This document shows positions 51,148-60,393 of a stretch of DNA of 64,000 nucleotides, in pieces. The position numbers and the translations under genes are program-made. Position 1 is the stretch's first letter. The number at the start of each line of letters is the position of its first letter. Location of the stretch: assembly GCA_001404055.1 (NCBI GenBank), contig CXTY01000036.1, forward strand, positions 62,001 through 126,000, written 5' to 3'. This DNA is from Roseibium album (GTDB lineage Bacteria > Pseudomonadota > Alphaproteobacteria > Rhizobiales > Stappiaceae). The notes under the pieces were generated by a model, which had not been told where the DNA came from, searched no databases, and saw nothing but the letters and a program-made list of their open reading frames with translations.

Positions 51148-51173
51148 GGACAGGGTGCCCCGGCACCCTGTCC
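51148..51173 (+). promoter_or_regulatory. 12-bp perfect hairpin after the binding-protein gene
   Basis: GGACAGGGTGCC (51148-51159) and GGCACCCTGTCC (51162-51173) pair perfectly with a minimal CC loop. It lies 21 bp after the stop. Only CTGTTTCC follows, so full termination is unlikely. It probably stabilises the binding-protein message. Confidence 0.75.
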
Positions 51174-51216
51174 CTGTTTCCAATCCGTTGCCGGCATACC
51201 ACCAAGGTTCGCGAAC

Positions 51217-52134
51217 ATGGCCCAAGCACAAGCTGTCCAAGCACACCAGAGTTCCTGGTGGCATAAAAACCAGCAACAAATTACGCCCTGGCTGTTTCTG
51301 GCCCCGGGTATCCTGTTCTTCCTGTTTTACGTCATCTTCCCCATTTTCCAGTCCTTCAACCTCTCGCTTTACGAGTGGGACGGATTGGGCAAGGCCGAGT
51401 TTGTCGGCCTCTACAATTACGAAGAACTCTACTGGGATGACGCCTTCTATACGTCACTGAACAACAATGTCGTATGGCTTGTTCTTTATCTGGCGGCCAT
51501 TCCTGCAGGCCTTTTCATCGCGCTCTTTCTCAATCAGACTGTCACCGGAATTAGACTATACAAATCCCTGTTTTTCTTTCCGTTTGTGATTTCACAAGTT
51601 GTCGTTGGCCTTGTGTTCACCTGGTTCTACGATCCAACCTTCGGCCTTTTGAATGTCGTTCTCGGCGCAGTTGGCCTTCCACCGATGAACATTCTGGGTG
51701 ACGAAAACTGGGTGACCGTTGGCATTATCGTTGCGGGCCTTTGGCCACAGACCGCCTACTGCATGATCCTTTATCTCACGGGCCTCAACGCCGTTGACCC
51801 TGAGCAGATTGAAGCTGGCCGCCTTGATGGCGCCAAGGGATGGCGCATGCTCTGGTACATCATTGTCCCGCAATTGCGCCCGGCAACCTTCATTGCCTTC
51901 GTCGTGACCATCATCGGCGCACTTCGTTCGTTCGACCTGATCTCGATCATGACAAATGGCGGACCGTTCGGTACCAGCCGCGTTCTCAGCTTCTACATGT
52001 TCGAAGTTGCCTTGTCCGAATACGGATTCCGGATGGGTTACGGCGCTTCGATAGCCGTGGTTCTTTTCCTCATCATGTTGGCATTCATCGCCTACTTCCT
52101 CTGGTCAATGTACAAAGAAGAGAAGGCGCGCTGA
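51217..52134 (+). CDS. MalF-type sugar ABC transporter permease
   Basis: 305 residues and six membrane helices. The N-terminus WWHKNQQQITPWLFLAPGILFFLFYVIFPIFQSFNLSLYEWDG and the coupling loop QIEAGRLDGAKGWRMLWYIIVPQLRPATF are characteristic. Lies downstream of the binding-protein gene and one base before the partner permease. It is of ordinary size, unlike the permease at 17610-18914. Confidence 0.92.
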   Translation: MAQAQAVQAHQSSWWHKNQQQITPWLFLAPGILFFLFYVIFPIFQSFNLSLYEWDGLGKAEFVGLYNYEELYWDDAFYTSLNNNVVWLVLYLAAIPAGLFIALFLNQTVTGIRLYKSLFFFPFVISQVVVGLVFTWFYDPTFGLLNVVLGAVGLPPMNILGDENWVTVGIIVAGLWPQTAYCMILYLTGLNAVDPEQIEAGRLDGAKGWRMLWYIIVPQLRPATFIAFVVTIIGALRSFDLISIMTNGGPFGTSRVLSFYMFEVALSEYGFRMGYGASIAVVLFLIMLAFIAYFLWSMYKEEKAR

Positions 52135-52135
52135 T

Positions 52136-52984
52136 ATGTTTCCAACTCCGATTGAACGCACGTCTCGCCCCTGGCAGCTCACCTATCAGGCTCTTCTTCC
52201 GGTAGCGTTGATCTTGTGGCTTTTGCCACTCCTGGCCGTGGCAATCTTTTCGGTCAAACCTGATGCGGATTTCGCCAATGCTAACTACTGGGGATGGCCA
52301 ACTTCCTTTGAAGGTTTTGCCAACTACGGACTCGTCTTCACCGGTTCTGACATGCCGCACTACCTCTTGAATTCGTTCAAGATCACAATCCCGACCGTCA
52401 TCGGCGCCGTCGCGCTTTCCTGCATGACCGGATTTGCGCTTGGCGTTTACAAGTTCAAGGCCAACATCTGGATCTTCTTCATGTTCGTGGCGGGCAATTT
52501 CGTGCCATTCCAGATTCTTATGGTCCCGGTCCGCGACCTCACCTTGCAGATGGGCCTGTACAACACGATCACCGGCCTTGTGTTGTTCCACATCGCCTTC
52601 CAGACCGGTTTTTGCACGCTATTCATGCGCAACTTCATACGCGCCCTGCCCTTCGAACTGATTGAAGCGGCCAGGGTGGAAGGTATCGCCGAATGGCGGA
52701 TTTTCTGGTTCGTTGTTCTACCTCTGATGAAGCCGGCCATCGCTGCGCTTTCTGTCCTGATCTTCACCTTCATCTGGAACGATTATTTCTGGGCTGTTGT
52801 TCTGACACAAGGTGTCGAAAGCCAGCCAGTCACCGCAGGCATCACGTCCTTCAATGCACAATTCCGGGCCGCCTATCACTTGATGAGTGCAGGTTCCATT
52901 GTTGCCGCGATCCCACCGGTGGCCATGTTCTTCCTGATGCAGAAGCACTTCATTGCAGGTCTGACGCTTGGGGCCGTTAAATGA
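52136..52984 (+). CDS. MalG-type sugar ABC transporter permease
   Basis: 282 residues. LILWLLPLLAVAIFSVKPDADF starts the first helix, and the coupling motif IEAARVEGIAEWRIFWFVVLPLMKPAI and closing QKHFIAGLTLGAVK are classic MalG. It pairs with the preceding permease. The stop overlaps the alpha-galactosidase start by 4 nt. Confidence 0.92.
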   Translation: MFPTPIERTSRPWQLTYQALLPVALILWLLPLLAVAIFSVKPDADFANANYWGWPTSFEGFANYGLVFTGSDMPHYLLNSFKITIPTVIGAVALSCMTGFALGVYKFKANIWIFFMFVAGNFVPFQILMVPVRDLTLQMGLYNTITGLVLFHIAFQTGFCTLFMRNFIRALPFELIEAARVEGIAEWRIFWFVVLPLMKPAIAALSVLIFTFIWNDYFWAVVLTQGVESQPVTAGITSFNAQFRAAYHLMSAGSIVAAIPPVAMFFLMQKHFIAGLTLGAVK

Positions 52985-55056
52985 TCCGAACCTGGCATCT
53001 TGGTGACGCGCACCAGAGCATGGTTCTTGCCAGTTGGGCAGGCCACCTGCCCGAAGTCGTTTACTGGGGTCCGCCTCTTTACAGGCAAGACTCGTTCGAA
53101 GCCATCGCAGCGGCGTCGAAACATGATGTCACTGGCGGTATGCACGATCAAAATGCACCGCTCAGCCTTTCTCCCGAAGCGTCCCAGACGTTTCCGGGTC
53201 AAGCAGGCCTGTCGGCGCGAAAGGTAACCGGCGAAGTTTTAGCGCCAGCGTTCCGTATTGAGGACGAAGAGGTTTCCGACAATGGCTTGAAACTCGTCTA
53301 TGCGGACAAGGATCTTGGCCTCACACTGGCTCTCGATATTGCTCTGACACAAGACACCTCCCTGCTCAAGCTTCAGTCCCGGTTGGAAAGCCGGGACGAC
53401 ATAACCGTTGAATGGCTCGCAGCGCCGGTTTTGCCTGCTGCTGCCCAGACAGATGAGATGATCGAGTTTTCGGGGCGCTGGTGTGCGGAGTTCCTGACTA
53501 GAAGAGTTCCTTTTGCACCCGGCGCGCGGGTTCGTGACAACAGAACAGGTAGAACCGACCACGCGCATTTTCCCGGACTGATCGTTTGTTCAAAGGGTAC
53601 CAGCAATACAAGCGGCGAAGCTTACGCTTTCCACTATGGTTGGTCTGGTGGTCACAGGATGGTTGCCGAAGAATTGGCCGATGGTCGCAGGCAGATCCAG
53701 TTCGGCCATGCCACCGGTACAATGGCAAAGGGCCGCTCCTTCAGCACTGCGCCACTTTACGCCACCTATTCGAGCACCGGCCTCAACGGCGCGGCAGTCA
53801 AGTTTCAACACCATGTGCGCGATCAGCTGGTCGCCGAAACGAGACAGGTTCGCCCGGTCCACTACAATTGCTGGGAAGCCGTTTACTTCGATCATGATCT
53901 GGCTGAACTGAAATCCATAGCGTCTCAGGCGGCGGACCTTGGTGCTGAGCGATTTGTTCTGGACGACGGCTGGTTTGGCCGCAGGGATGACGACACCTCC
54001 TCCCTCGGTGACTGGGTCATCGATGAACGAAAATTCCCGGATGGACTGACCCCTCTCATAGAACATGTCAAATCGGTCGGGATGGAATTCGGTATCTGGT
54101 TCGAACCGGAAATGATCAACGAGAACAGCGAGCTGTTCCGCGCGCACCCGGAATGGGTTCTTGGTCCTGCCGACCAACCGCGGGGCAGACACCAGCTGGT
54201 GCTGGATCTGTCAGTCAAGGACGTCCAGAACTACCTTTACGATCATATCGCCGGAGTTTTGAAGACCAACGACATCGGCTACATCAAGTGGGACCATAAC
54301 CGGATCCTGCCGGTCGCCGACGCCGCCCAGGCACAAGGCCTATACGATCTGATCGACAGGCTTCGTGCAGACTTTCCGAATGTCGAGATCGAAAGCTGCG
54401 CTTCTGGCGGTGGTCGGATTGACTTCGGCATTCTGGAGCGCACCCAGCGTGTCTGGCTGTCCGACAGCAATGATGCTCTGGAACGCCAGCGCATTCAGCA
54501 TGACGCGGCTCTGTTCCTGCCGGCTTCTGTCACCGGTTCACATGTCGGTCCACGACAGTGTCATACATCTGGCCGGGTTTTCGATATCAATTTTCGAGCC
54601 TGGACGGCTGCCCAGCGTCACATGGGTTTTGAAATGGACCCACGGGAACTGACCAGCGAAGAAGCTGACACCTTGAAGAAGGTGACAAGCTGGTGGAAGT
54701 CAAATCGCACCTGGATGATGCGAGCTGATATTCTGCGGCTCGACAGCTCAGACCCGGCAGTAGTCGCAGAGGAGCAACTCGCTGAAGATGGCAGCCGGTT
54801 CGTCGTTTTTGTCGCCCAGTTGCGCACATCCGACCAGATCCTGCCGCGCCCTCTCCGCCTCACCGGACTGGACCCGGAAGCCTCTTACAGGGTATCCCTC
54901 ACCAATCGAGACGAAGCGCCAAAACTTTCACGCGGCGCACCACTCCTGAAAACACAAGACCTTGAAGTCAGTGGACAATATCTGATGTCCCATGGGCTCA
55001 TTTTACCTTGGCGGTTCCCGGAAACAATCTGGGTACTGGAAGGGCAAAAACTTTGA
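52981..55056 (+). CDS. alpha-galactosidase, GH36
   Basis: 691 residues, no signal peptide, hence cytoplasmic action on imported alpha-galactosides. The GH36 signature is clear: ERFVLDDGWFGRRDDDTSSLGDWVIDERKFPDGL, then the nucleophile Asp438 in YIKWDHNR, ESCASGGGRIDFGIL and the acid/base Asp495 in WLSDSNDA. An N-terminal beta-sandwich and C-terminal Greek-key region frame the barrel as usual. ATGA overlap with the permease gene couples transport and hydrolysis. The product is galactose for the oxidative pathway encoded next. Confidence 0.94.
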   Translation: MIRTWHLGDAHQSMVLASWAGHLPEVVYWGPPLYRQDSFEAIAAASKHDVTGGMHDQNAPLSLSPEASQTFPGQAGLSARKVTGEVLAPAFRIEDEEVSDNGLKLVYADKDLGLTLALDIALTQDTSLLKLQSRLESRDDITVEWLAAPVLPAAAQTDEMIEFSGRWCAEFLTRRVPFAPGARVRDNRTGRTDHAHFPGLIVCSKGTSNTSGEAYAFHYGWSGGHRMVAEELADGRRQIQFGHATGTMAKGRSFSTAPLYATYSSTGLNGAAVKFQHHVRDQLVAETRQVRPVHYNCWEAVYFDHDLAELKSIASQAADLGAERFVLDDGWFGRRDDDTSSLGDWVIDERKFPDGLTPLIEHVKSVGMEFGIWFEPEMINENSELFRAHPEWVLGPADQPRGRHQLVLDLSVKDVQNYLYDHIAGVLKTNDIGYIKWDHNRILPVADAAQAQGLYDLIDRLRADFPNVEIESCASGGGRIDFGILERTQRVWLSDSNDALERQRIQHDAALFLPASVTGSHVGPRQCHTSGRVFDINFRAWTAAQRHMGFEMDPRELTSEEADTLKKVTSWWKSNRTWMMRADILRLDSSDPAVVAEEQLAEDGSRFVVFVAQLRTSDQILPRPLRLTGLDPEASYRVSLTNRDEAPKLSRGAPLLKTQDLEVSGQYLMSHGLILPWRFPETIWVLEGQKL

Positions 55057-55121
55057 GCGACATTCCGCTCATTTGATAACGACTCGGCTTTTGCCGCAAA
55101 AACGAACAAAAGGAGCGTTCC

Positions 55122-55886
55122 ATGTACGCGAATTATCCTGATCTCAAAGGCGCCTCGGTTTTCATCACCGGCGGGGGCTCGGGTATCGGCGCAGCCCTGA
55201 CCAGTGGTTTCCTTGCCCAAGGCGCGAACGTCGCTTTCGTCCAACGCTCCGACGCCACTGAATTTTGCGATGACATGGAAAAGCAACACGGTAACCGGCC
55301 CTTGTATCTGCCGTGCGATATTACGGACATGACCGCGTTGAAAGGTGCCTTGGACAAGGCAGCAGAAGCACACGGTACCGTGACGGTGCTGGTCAATAAC
55401 GCAGCAAATGACAAGCGGCATGCAACTGAATCAGTCGACGAAGAATTCTGGGACTGGTCTCAGGCGATCAATCTGAAAGCCTATTTCTTTGCCTGCCAGC
55501 ATGTGATTGCCGGTATGCGCGCCGCGGGTGGCGGATCGATCGTCAATTTCACCTCCATTTCCTACATGATGGGCAATGCAGGATACGCCGCCTATACGAC
55601 TGCCAATTCAGGCATCAACGGCATGACCCGCAGCCTCGCGCGTGAATTCGGACCAGACCACATCCGCGTGAACGCCATCGCACCCGGCTGGGTTCTGACG
55701 CAAAAGCAAAAAGACATGTGGGTGACCCCCGAGGCACTAGCTGCCCATATCGACCGGCAATGCCTGAAAGTGGAACTGGAGCCGACAGACATAGTCGATC
55801 CAGTGCTGTTCCTTGCCTCCAAATCAAGCAAGGCGATGACCGGTCAGTCTCTGGTTGTTGACGGCGGAGTAGTGGTGACGGGATGA
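55122..55886 (+). CDS. SDR oxidoreductase, putative galactose 1-dehydrogenase, with Lys-to-Asn active site
   Basis: 254 residues of classical SDR fold: nucleotide motif TGGGSGIG near residues 16-23, NNAA at 92-95, active-site Ser145 and Tyr158. The Lys expected four residues after Tyr is Asn162 (AAYTTANSGI). FGPDHIRVNAIAPGW follows normally. Position between galactosidase and the KDGal kinase/aldolase genes, plus a lactonase further down, suggests oxidation of D-galactose to galactono-lactone. The missing Lys is unusual for an active SDR and leaves the activity in doubt. AAGGAG lies before the ATG. Confidence 0.85.
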   Translation: MYANYPDLKGASVFITGGGSGIGAALTSGFLAQGANVAFVQRSDATEFCDDMEKQHGNRPLYLPCDITDMTALKGALDKAAEAHGTVTVLVNNAANDKRHATESVDEEFWDWSQAINLKAYFFACQHVIAGMRAAGGGSIVNFTSISYMMGNAGYAAYTTANSGINGMTRSLAREFGPDHIRVNAIAPGWVLTQKQKDMWVTPEALAAHIDRQCLKVELEPTDIVDPVLFLASKSSKAMTGQSLVVDGGVVVTG

Positions 55887-56803
55887 GCTCGCGAGAAAAA
55901 GCGACCTGGATTGCGGCAGATTGGGGAACGACCAATCTGCGGATCTGGGCGCTTGACAGCATAGGACAAACGATAGCCCACCGCAGTTCCGACAAGGGAA
56001 TGGGCGCGCTTGCAAAACAGGAATTTGAACCTGCACTCATAGACCTGACCGACGATCTGCTTACCCCGGAAGTCAAAACCCCGGTCATTGTCTGCGGCAT
56101 GGCGGGATCCCGCCAGGGCTGGGCAGAAGCGCCGTATAAAACAGCGCCCTGCACGCCTCCCACGCTTACGGATGCCACACAGGTTGCTGCACAGGACCCA
56201 CGGCTGACGGTCAGCATTTTGCCCGGCATCAAGCAGATTGATCCTGCGGATGTCATGCGCGGGGAAGAAACTCAAATCGCGGGATTTCTTTCCGAAAACC
56301 CCGGCTACTCGGGCACCCTCTGCCTGCCCGGTACCCATACAAAATGGGTCGCGTTGGAAAGCGGTCGTATCGAACGCTTCCGTACCTGCATGACCGGTGA
56401 GACCTTTGCCCTGTTGTCCAAACAATCCGTGTTGCGACATGGACTGAGTGCCGGTGATCTGGACGCAATAGCATTCAGAGAAGCCGTTACGACCATATTC
56501 GGCTCGCCTCAGAGACTGTCAGCGGACCTCTTTGGCATCCGGGCAGCCGGGCTCGTCGCTGGCCTGTCTCCAGAAGCGGCTCGCGGCCGCTTGTCTGGTC
56601 TGTTGATCGGTTCGGAATTGGCAGCCGTCAAAGACGAATTTGACCTTTCACATGTGGCGCTTCTTGGAAGTGATGCAATCGCAAAAGCCTATCAATCGGC
56701 GCTTGATTGCCTCGGATATTCAGCAACCCTCCTCAATGCTGAAACCATCACCTTGTGTGGCCTGAAACTCGCTTATTCTTCCTATTCAAAGGTACACTCA
56801 TGA
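55883..56803 (+). CDS. dgoK: 2-dehydro-3-deoxygalactonokinase
   Basis: 306 residues. WIAADWGTTNLRIWALD at the N-terminus and MAGSRQGWAEAPY, LCLPGTHTKWVALESGRI and GLVAGLSPEAARGRLSGLLIGSELAAV are typical of DgoK. It phosphorylates 2-dehydro-3-deoxygalactonate to the 6-phosphate. Start and stop each overlap the neighbouring genes by 4 nt, so it is translated in strict coupling with the SDR and the aldolase. Confidence 0.93.
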   Translation: MSSREKATWIAADWGTTNLRIWALDSIGQTIAHRSSDKGMGALAKQEFEPALIDLTDDLLTPEVKTPVIVCGMAGSRQGWAEAPYKTAPCTPPTLTDATQVAAQDPRLTVSILPGIKQIDPADVMRGEETQIAGFLSENPGYSGTLCLPGTHTKWVALESGRIERFRTCMTGETFALLSKQSVLRHGLSAGDLDAIAFREAVTTIFGSPQRLSADLFGIRAAGLVAGLSPEAARGRLSGLLIGSELAAVKDEFDLSHVALLGSDAIAKAYQSALDCLGYSATLLNAETITLCGLKLAYSSYSKVHS

Positions 56804-57414
56804 GCCGGAACCTGATTGCCATTTTACGCGGTCTCACCCCAGCAGAAGCTTTGCCCGTTACCGAGTGCCTTATCGCTGCCGGCATCACACGCATCGAAGT
56901 CCCGCTCAATTCTCCCGAGCCCTTCAAAAGCATCGAAGCGATGGTCTCGTCCTTTTCCGATCAGGCCGAAATCGGAGCCGGAACCGTTCTGGAACCGCAG
57001 CAAGTCCGCGACCTCAAGGCGGCTGGCGGCACCCTGGTTGTCTCTCCAGATTGCAATCCGGATGTCATCAAGACCACCAAGGCGGAGGGTCTGTCTTCCT
57101 TTCCAGGTGTGATGACCCCGACCGAATGTTTCAGCGCACTGCGTGCCGGAGCTGATGGTCTGAAGTTCTTTCCCGCGTCGCTAATTGGCCCGGACGGCCT
57201 GAAAGCCATGTTGGCAGTCATGCCGAAGGGAATGCCGACTTATGCAGTCGGCGGTGCCGGACCGGATAATTTCGTGGACTGGCTTAAAATTGGAGCAACC
57301 GGTTTCGGTATTGGTACGGCGTTGTACAAGCCCGGTCTCACAGTCACTGAAATCAAGACCCGTGCCGAGAAAATTGTTTCCGCCTATGATGAAGCTGTCT
57401 CCGCAAGCGAGTAA
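56800..57414 (+). CDS. dgoA: 2-dehydro-3-deoxy-6-phosphogalactonate aldolase
   Basis: 204 residues from ATG 56800, inside the end of dgoK (ATGA). The KDPG-aldolase family motifs are NLIAILRGL, ITRIEVPLNSPEP, IGAGTVLEPQQVRDLKAAGGTLVVSPDCN and GADGLKFFPAS with the Schiff-base Lys, ending with VGGAGPDNFVDWLKIGATGFGIGTALYKPG. It splits KDPGal to pyruvate and glyceraldehyde 3-phosphate, the last step of the De Ley-Doudoroff route. Confidence 0.94.
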   Translation: MSRNLIAILRGLTPAEALPVTECLIAAGITRIEVPLNSPEPFKSIEAMVSSFSDQAEIGAGTVLEPQQVRDLKAAGGTLVVSPDCNPDVIKTTKAEGLSSFPGVMTPTECFSALRAGADGLKFFPASLIGPDGLKAMLAVMPKGMPTYAVGGAGPDNFVDWLKIGATGFGIGTALYKPGLTVTEIKTRAEKIVSAYDEAVSASE

Positions 57415-58260
57415 ATGTCCATGAGTAGTTTATTTGACGAGCGCCAGTGTCAGCTCGGAGAAGGTCCCCTTTGGCACCCGGAACGCCAGCAACTGTTCTG
57501 GTTCGACATTCTGAACAAGCAACTTCTGACTCGCGAAAACGGCACACCAAAGTTCTGGCAGTTCGACGAATATGTTTCCGCAGCTGGCTGGGTGAGCCAA
57601 ACAGAGTTGCTTGTAGCAAGTGCGTCCAGGTTCTTTGTATTTAATCTGGAATCCGAAACATCCAGAAAGATCTGCGATCTGGAAGCAGACGATGCGGTTA
57701 CACGGTCCAACGATGGACGGGCCGACCCAAGGGGCGGGTTCTGGATCGGAACCATGGGCTTTAACGCTGAGCCTGGTGCGGGCTCGATCTACCGGTTTTA
57801 CAAGGGTGAACTGCGCAAACTCTTTGCCGATATAACGATCTCCAACGCGATCAGTTTTTCCCCAGATGGAACAACAGCCTATTTCGCCGATACCGACAAA
57901 CAAACCATCCAGAAGGTCGCGCTGGACGAAGAAGGCTGGCCCGCCGGATCACCGATGCTGTTCACCGACCTCTCTCTAAGTGGTCATTATCCCGACGGGG
58001 CTGTCGTCGACAGCGAAGGACATTTGTGGAATGCCCAGTGGGGCGCCAGCCGCGTCGCGCGATATGCCCCTAACGGTCAGTTTGTCAGCGAGGTTTCGCT
58101 GCCTGCATCGCAAGTCTCCTGCCCTTCATTCGGTGGTGCGGACCTTCAAACGTTGTTTGCAACGACAGCTGCCGTCGATCTCGACGAAGAAGCGGAAGGC
58201 CGAACATACTTCGCTCAAACATCTGTTCGCGGTCAGGCTGAACACCGCGTCATTTTGTAG
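57415..58260 (+). CDS. SMP-30/gluconolactonase-family sugar lactonase
   Basis: 281 residues (or 279 from the second ATG at 57421). LGEGPLWHPERQQLFWFDI carries the metal-binding Glu, TRSNDGRADPRGGFWIGTMG the substrate Asn/Asp and SFSPDGTTAYFADT plus HYPDGAVVDSEGHLWNAQWG the later propeller blades, as in SMP-30 lactonases. In this operon it should hydrolyse galactono-lactone to galactonate. The start directly abuts the aldolase stop. Confidence 0.92.
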   Translation: MSMSSLFDERQCQLGEGPLWHPERQQLFWFDILNKQLLTRENGTPKFWQFDEYVSAAGWVSQTELLVASASRFFVFNLESETSRKICDLEADDAVTRSNDGRADPRGGFWIGTMGFNAEPGAGSIYRFYKGELRKLFADITISNAISFSPDGTTAYFADTDKQTIQKVALDEEGWPAGSPMLFTDLSLSGHYPDGAVVDSEGHLWNAQWGASRVARYAPNGQFVSEVSLPASQVSCPSFGGADLQTLFATTAAVDLDEEAEGRTYFAQTSVRGQAEHRVIL

Positions 58261-58268
58261 GTGATCTC

Positions 58269-60170
58269 ATGAAGCGCACGCTAGGCACTTGTTATTATCC
58301 CGAGCACTGGCCGATCGAAATCTGGGAAGCAGATGCGCGCCGGATGAAAGACACCGGTCTGACATGGGTCCGGATCGGGGAATTTGCCTGGTCGCGTCTG
58401 GAACCTTCTCCCGGCAAACTTGAATTCGACTGGCTCGACAAGGCAATCGAAATTCTTGGACAGGCGGGGTTGAAGGTCGTGCTCGGTACGCCGACGGCAA
58501 CACCGCCGCGATGGGTTGTCGACAAACATCCGGACATGCTTGCGGTCGACGCTGACGGAAAACCGCGCAAATTCGGCTCACGCCGCCACTATTGTTTTTC
58601 CCATGAGGGATACCGGCAGGAGTGCGACCGGATCGTAAAATTGATCGCGGAACGCTATGGCAAGAACCCGCACGTCGGCGCATGGCAGATCGACAATGAA
58701 TACGGTTGCCACGACACCACGATTTCCTATTCGGATGCTGCCCGCAACGCCTTTCGGGTCTGGCTTTCTGATCGTTACGGTTCCATCGAAGCGCTCAATC
58801 GCGCCTGGGGCAATGTGTTCTGGTCGATGGAGTACGCCTCCTTCGAAGACATTGATCTGCCAAACCTCACGGTGACCGATGCCAACCCGTCGCACATACT
58901 GACATTTCGCCGATTTTCTTCCGACCAGGTCGCAAGCTTCAACAAGCGCCAGACCGATATCATTCAAGCACATTCCGATGCTCCGATCAGCCACAACTTC
59001 ATGGGCCGGATCACGGACTTCGACCACTTCAAGGTTGGCGATAATCTCGACATCGCCACCTGGGACAGCTACCCGCTCGGGTTTCTGGAAGACCGCGTCG
59101 GTGCTGACGATGAGCACCAGCGCGCATTCGCGCGTCAGGGCGATCCGGATTTCCAGGCCTTCCACCACGACCTTTACCGCTCGGTTGGCAAAGGGCGCTG
59201 GTGGGTCATGGAGCAGCAGCCGGGGCCGGTGAACTGGGCCCCTTATAATCCGGCACCACTCCCTGGAATGATGCGCCTTTGGGCCTGGGAAGCCTATGCA
59301 CATGGCGCTGAAGCTGTTTGTTACTTCCGCTGGCGACAAGCGCCATTTGCACAGGAACATATGCATGCAGGCATGCTGCGCCCCGATAACGCAGATGCCC
59401 CAGCCTTGCTTGAAGCCCGTCAGGTCGCAGATGAATTGCAATCAGCGCCCGAGGTATCCGCACCACAGGCGCCTGTTGCCCTGATCTTCGATTATGACGC
59501 CGACTTTGCCTGGGCAACCCAGCCTCATGGCGCCGGGCTCACGTATTTCCAGATCGTTTTCGACACCTACAAGGCGCTGCGCAAACTCGGCCTGTCCGTT
59601 GATTTTCTCCGGAGTGAAACCCGGGATTTCAAAGGCTACAAGATTGTTGCCGCGCCTGGCATGATATACATGCCGCAGGACCTGAAAGAGGCTCTCGCAG
59701 AGGCCGATGCGCAGGTCGTTCTGGGTCCGCGTTCGGCAGCTCGAAACGCAGACATGGTTATCCCTGTACCCCTGCCACCGGACTTTCCGGGTCTGGACAT
59801 TACCGTCTCCCGGGTCGAAAGTTTCCGTCCCGATATGCCGATTCCACTCAAGGGTGGTGGCAATTTCGTTGGCTATCGCGAAGAACTTGAGGGTGCAGCC
59901 GAGGTCTTATTTGAACTAGATGACGGTCAGCCGGCGGCGTTCCAGTCCGGCAATCTGATCTATGTCGGAGGCTGGGGCGATGAAACGGCTCTGCAACGCC
60001 TCTTTTCTGACGTGTGTTCCACAGCTGGCATTGCGACAACCGAGTTGACAGGCGGCGTTCGCTGTCGCGAAACAGACGGGCATCGGATCTGGGTTAACTA
60101 TGGCTCGACCCTGGCCGAAACACCTGCGGGAACCATAGAAGCGGCTGGCGTGTTGTTTGAGCCTCTGTGA
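58269..60170 (+). CDS. beta-galactosidase, GH42
   Basis: 633 residues, cytoplasmic. LGTCYYPEHWPIEIWEADARRMKDTGLTWVRIGEFAWSRLEP starts the GH42 barrel; the acid/base is Glu144 in AWQIDNEYG and the nucleophile Glu315 in WVMEQQPGPVNW. A trimerisation-type domain (VALIFDYDADFAWATQPHG) and a C-terminal beta domain follow. It is the last gene of the galactoside operon, 8 bp after the lactonase. It cleaves beta-galactosides so that alpha- and beta-linked galactose enter the same pathway. Confidence 0.94.
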   Translation: MKRTLGTCYYPEHWPIEIWEADARRMKDTGLTWVRIGEFAWSRLEPSPGKLEFDWLDKAIEILGQAGLKVVLGTPTATPPRWVVDKHPDMLAVDADGKPRKFGSRRHYCFSHEGYRQECDRIVKLIAERYGKNPHVGAWQIDNEYGCHDTTISYSDAARNAFRVWLSDRYGSIEALNRAWGNVFWSMEYASFEDIDLPNLTVTDANPSHILTFRRFSSDQVASFNKRQTDIIQAHSDAPISHNFMGRITDFDHFKVGDNLDIATWDSYPLGFLEDRVGADDEHQRAFARQGDPDFQAFHHDLYRSVGKGRWWVMEQQPGPVNWAPYNPAPLPGMMRLWAWEAYAHGAEAVCYFRWRQAPFAQEHMHAGMLRPDNADAPALLEARQVADELQSAPEVSAPQAPVALIFDYDADFAWATQPHGAGLTYFQIVFDTYKALRKLGLSVDFLRSETRDFKGYKIVAAPGMIYMPQDLKEALAEADAQVVLGPRSAARNADMVIPVPLPPDFPGLDITVSRVESFRPDMPIPLKGGGNFVGYREELEGAAEVLFELDDGQPAAFQSGNLIYVGGWGDETALQRLFSDVCSTAGIATTELTGGVRCRETDGHRIWVNYGSTLAETPAGTIEAAGVLFEPL

Positions 60171-60220
60171 ACGAAGTGTCCCCCGAACCGCTGCTCGGTT
60201 CAAAAAGTATGTCCAATCTT

Positions 60221-60331
60221 TCGGTCATCCCATGGCTTGACCATGGGATCCATTCCATTTCGCCTTAAGTCGAGGCACATTGATTGCCGAAGCGCAAGGG
60301 CATGGATTGCAGGGTCAAGCCCTGCAATGAC
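60221..60331. repeat. REP-like pair of inverted palindromic units
   Basis: ATCCCATGG-CTTGA-CCATGGGAT (60227-60249) and ATTGCAGGG-TCAAG-CCCTGCAAT (60306-60328) are two perfect 9-bp hairpins with complementary loops. Including the flanks (TCAT before, ATCCAT after, inverted in the second) they are two copies of one unit in opposite orientation. It fills the 222-bp gap between convergent genes, a typical place for dispersed alphaproteobacterial intergenic repeats, and may act as a bidirectional transcription boundary. Confidence 0.7.
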
Positions 60332-60393
60332 GGCGTGGGCGTTTCAATTGTATTGAGTTGAAAATGAACGAATTTCACTAAGGCTGCCTAAGC

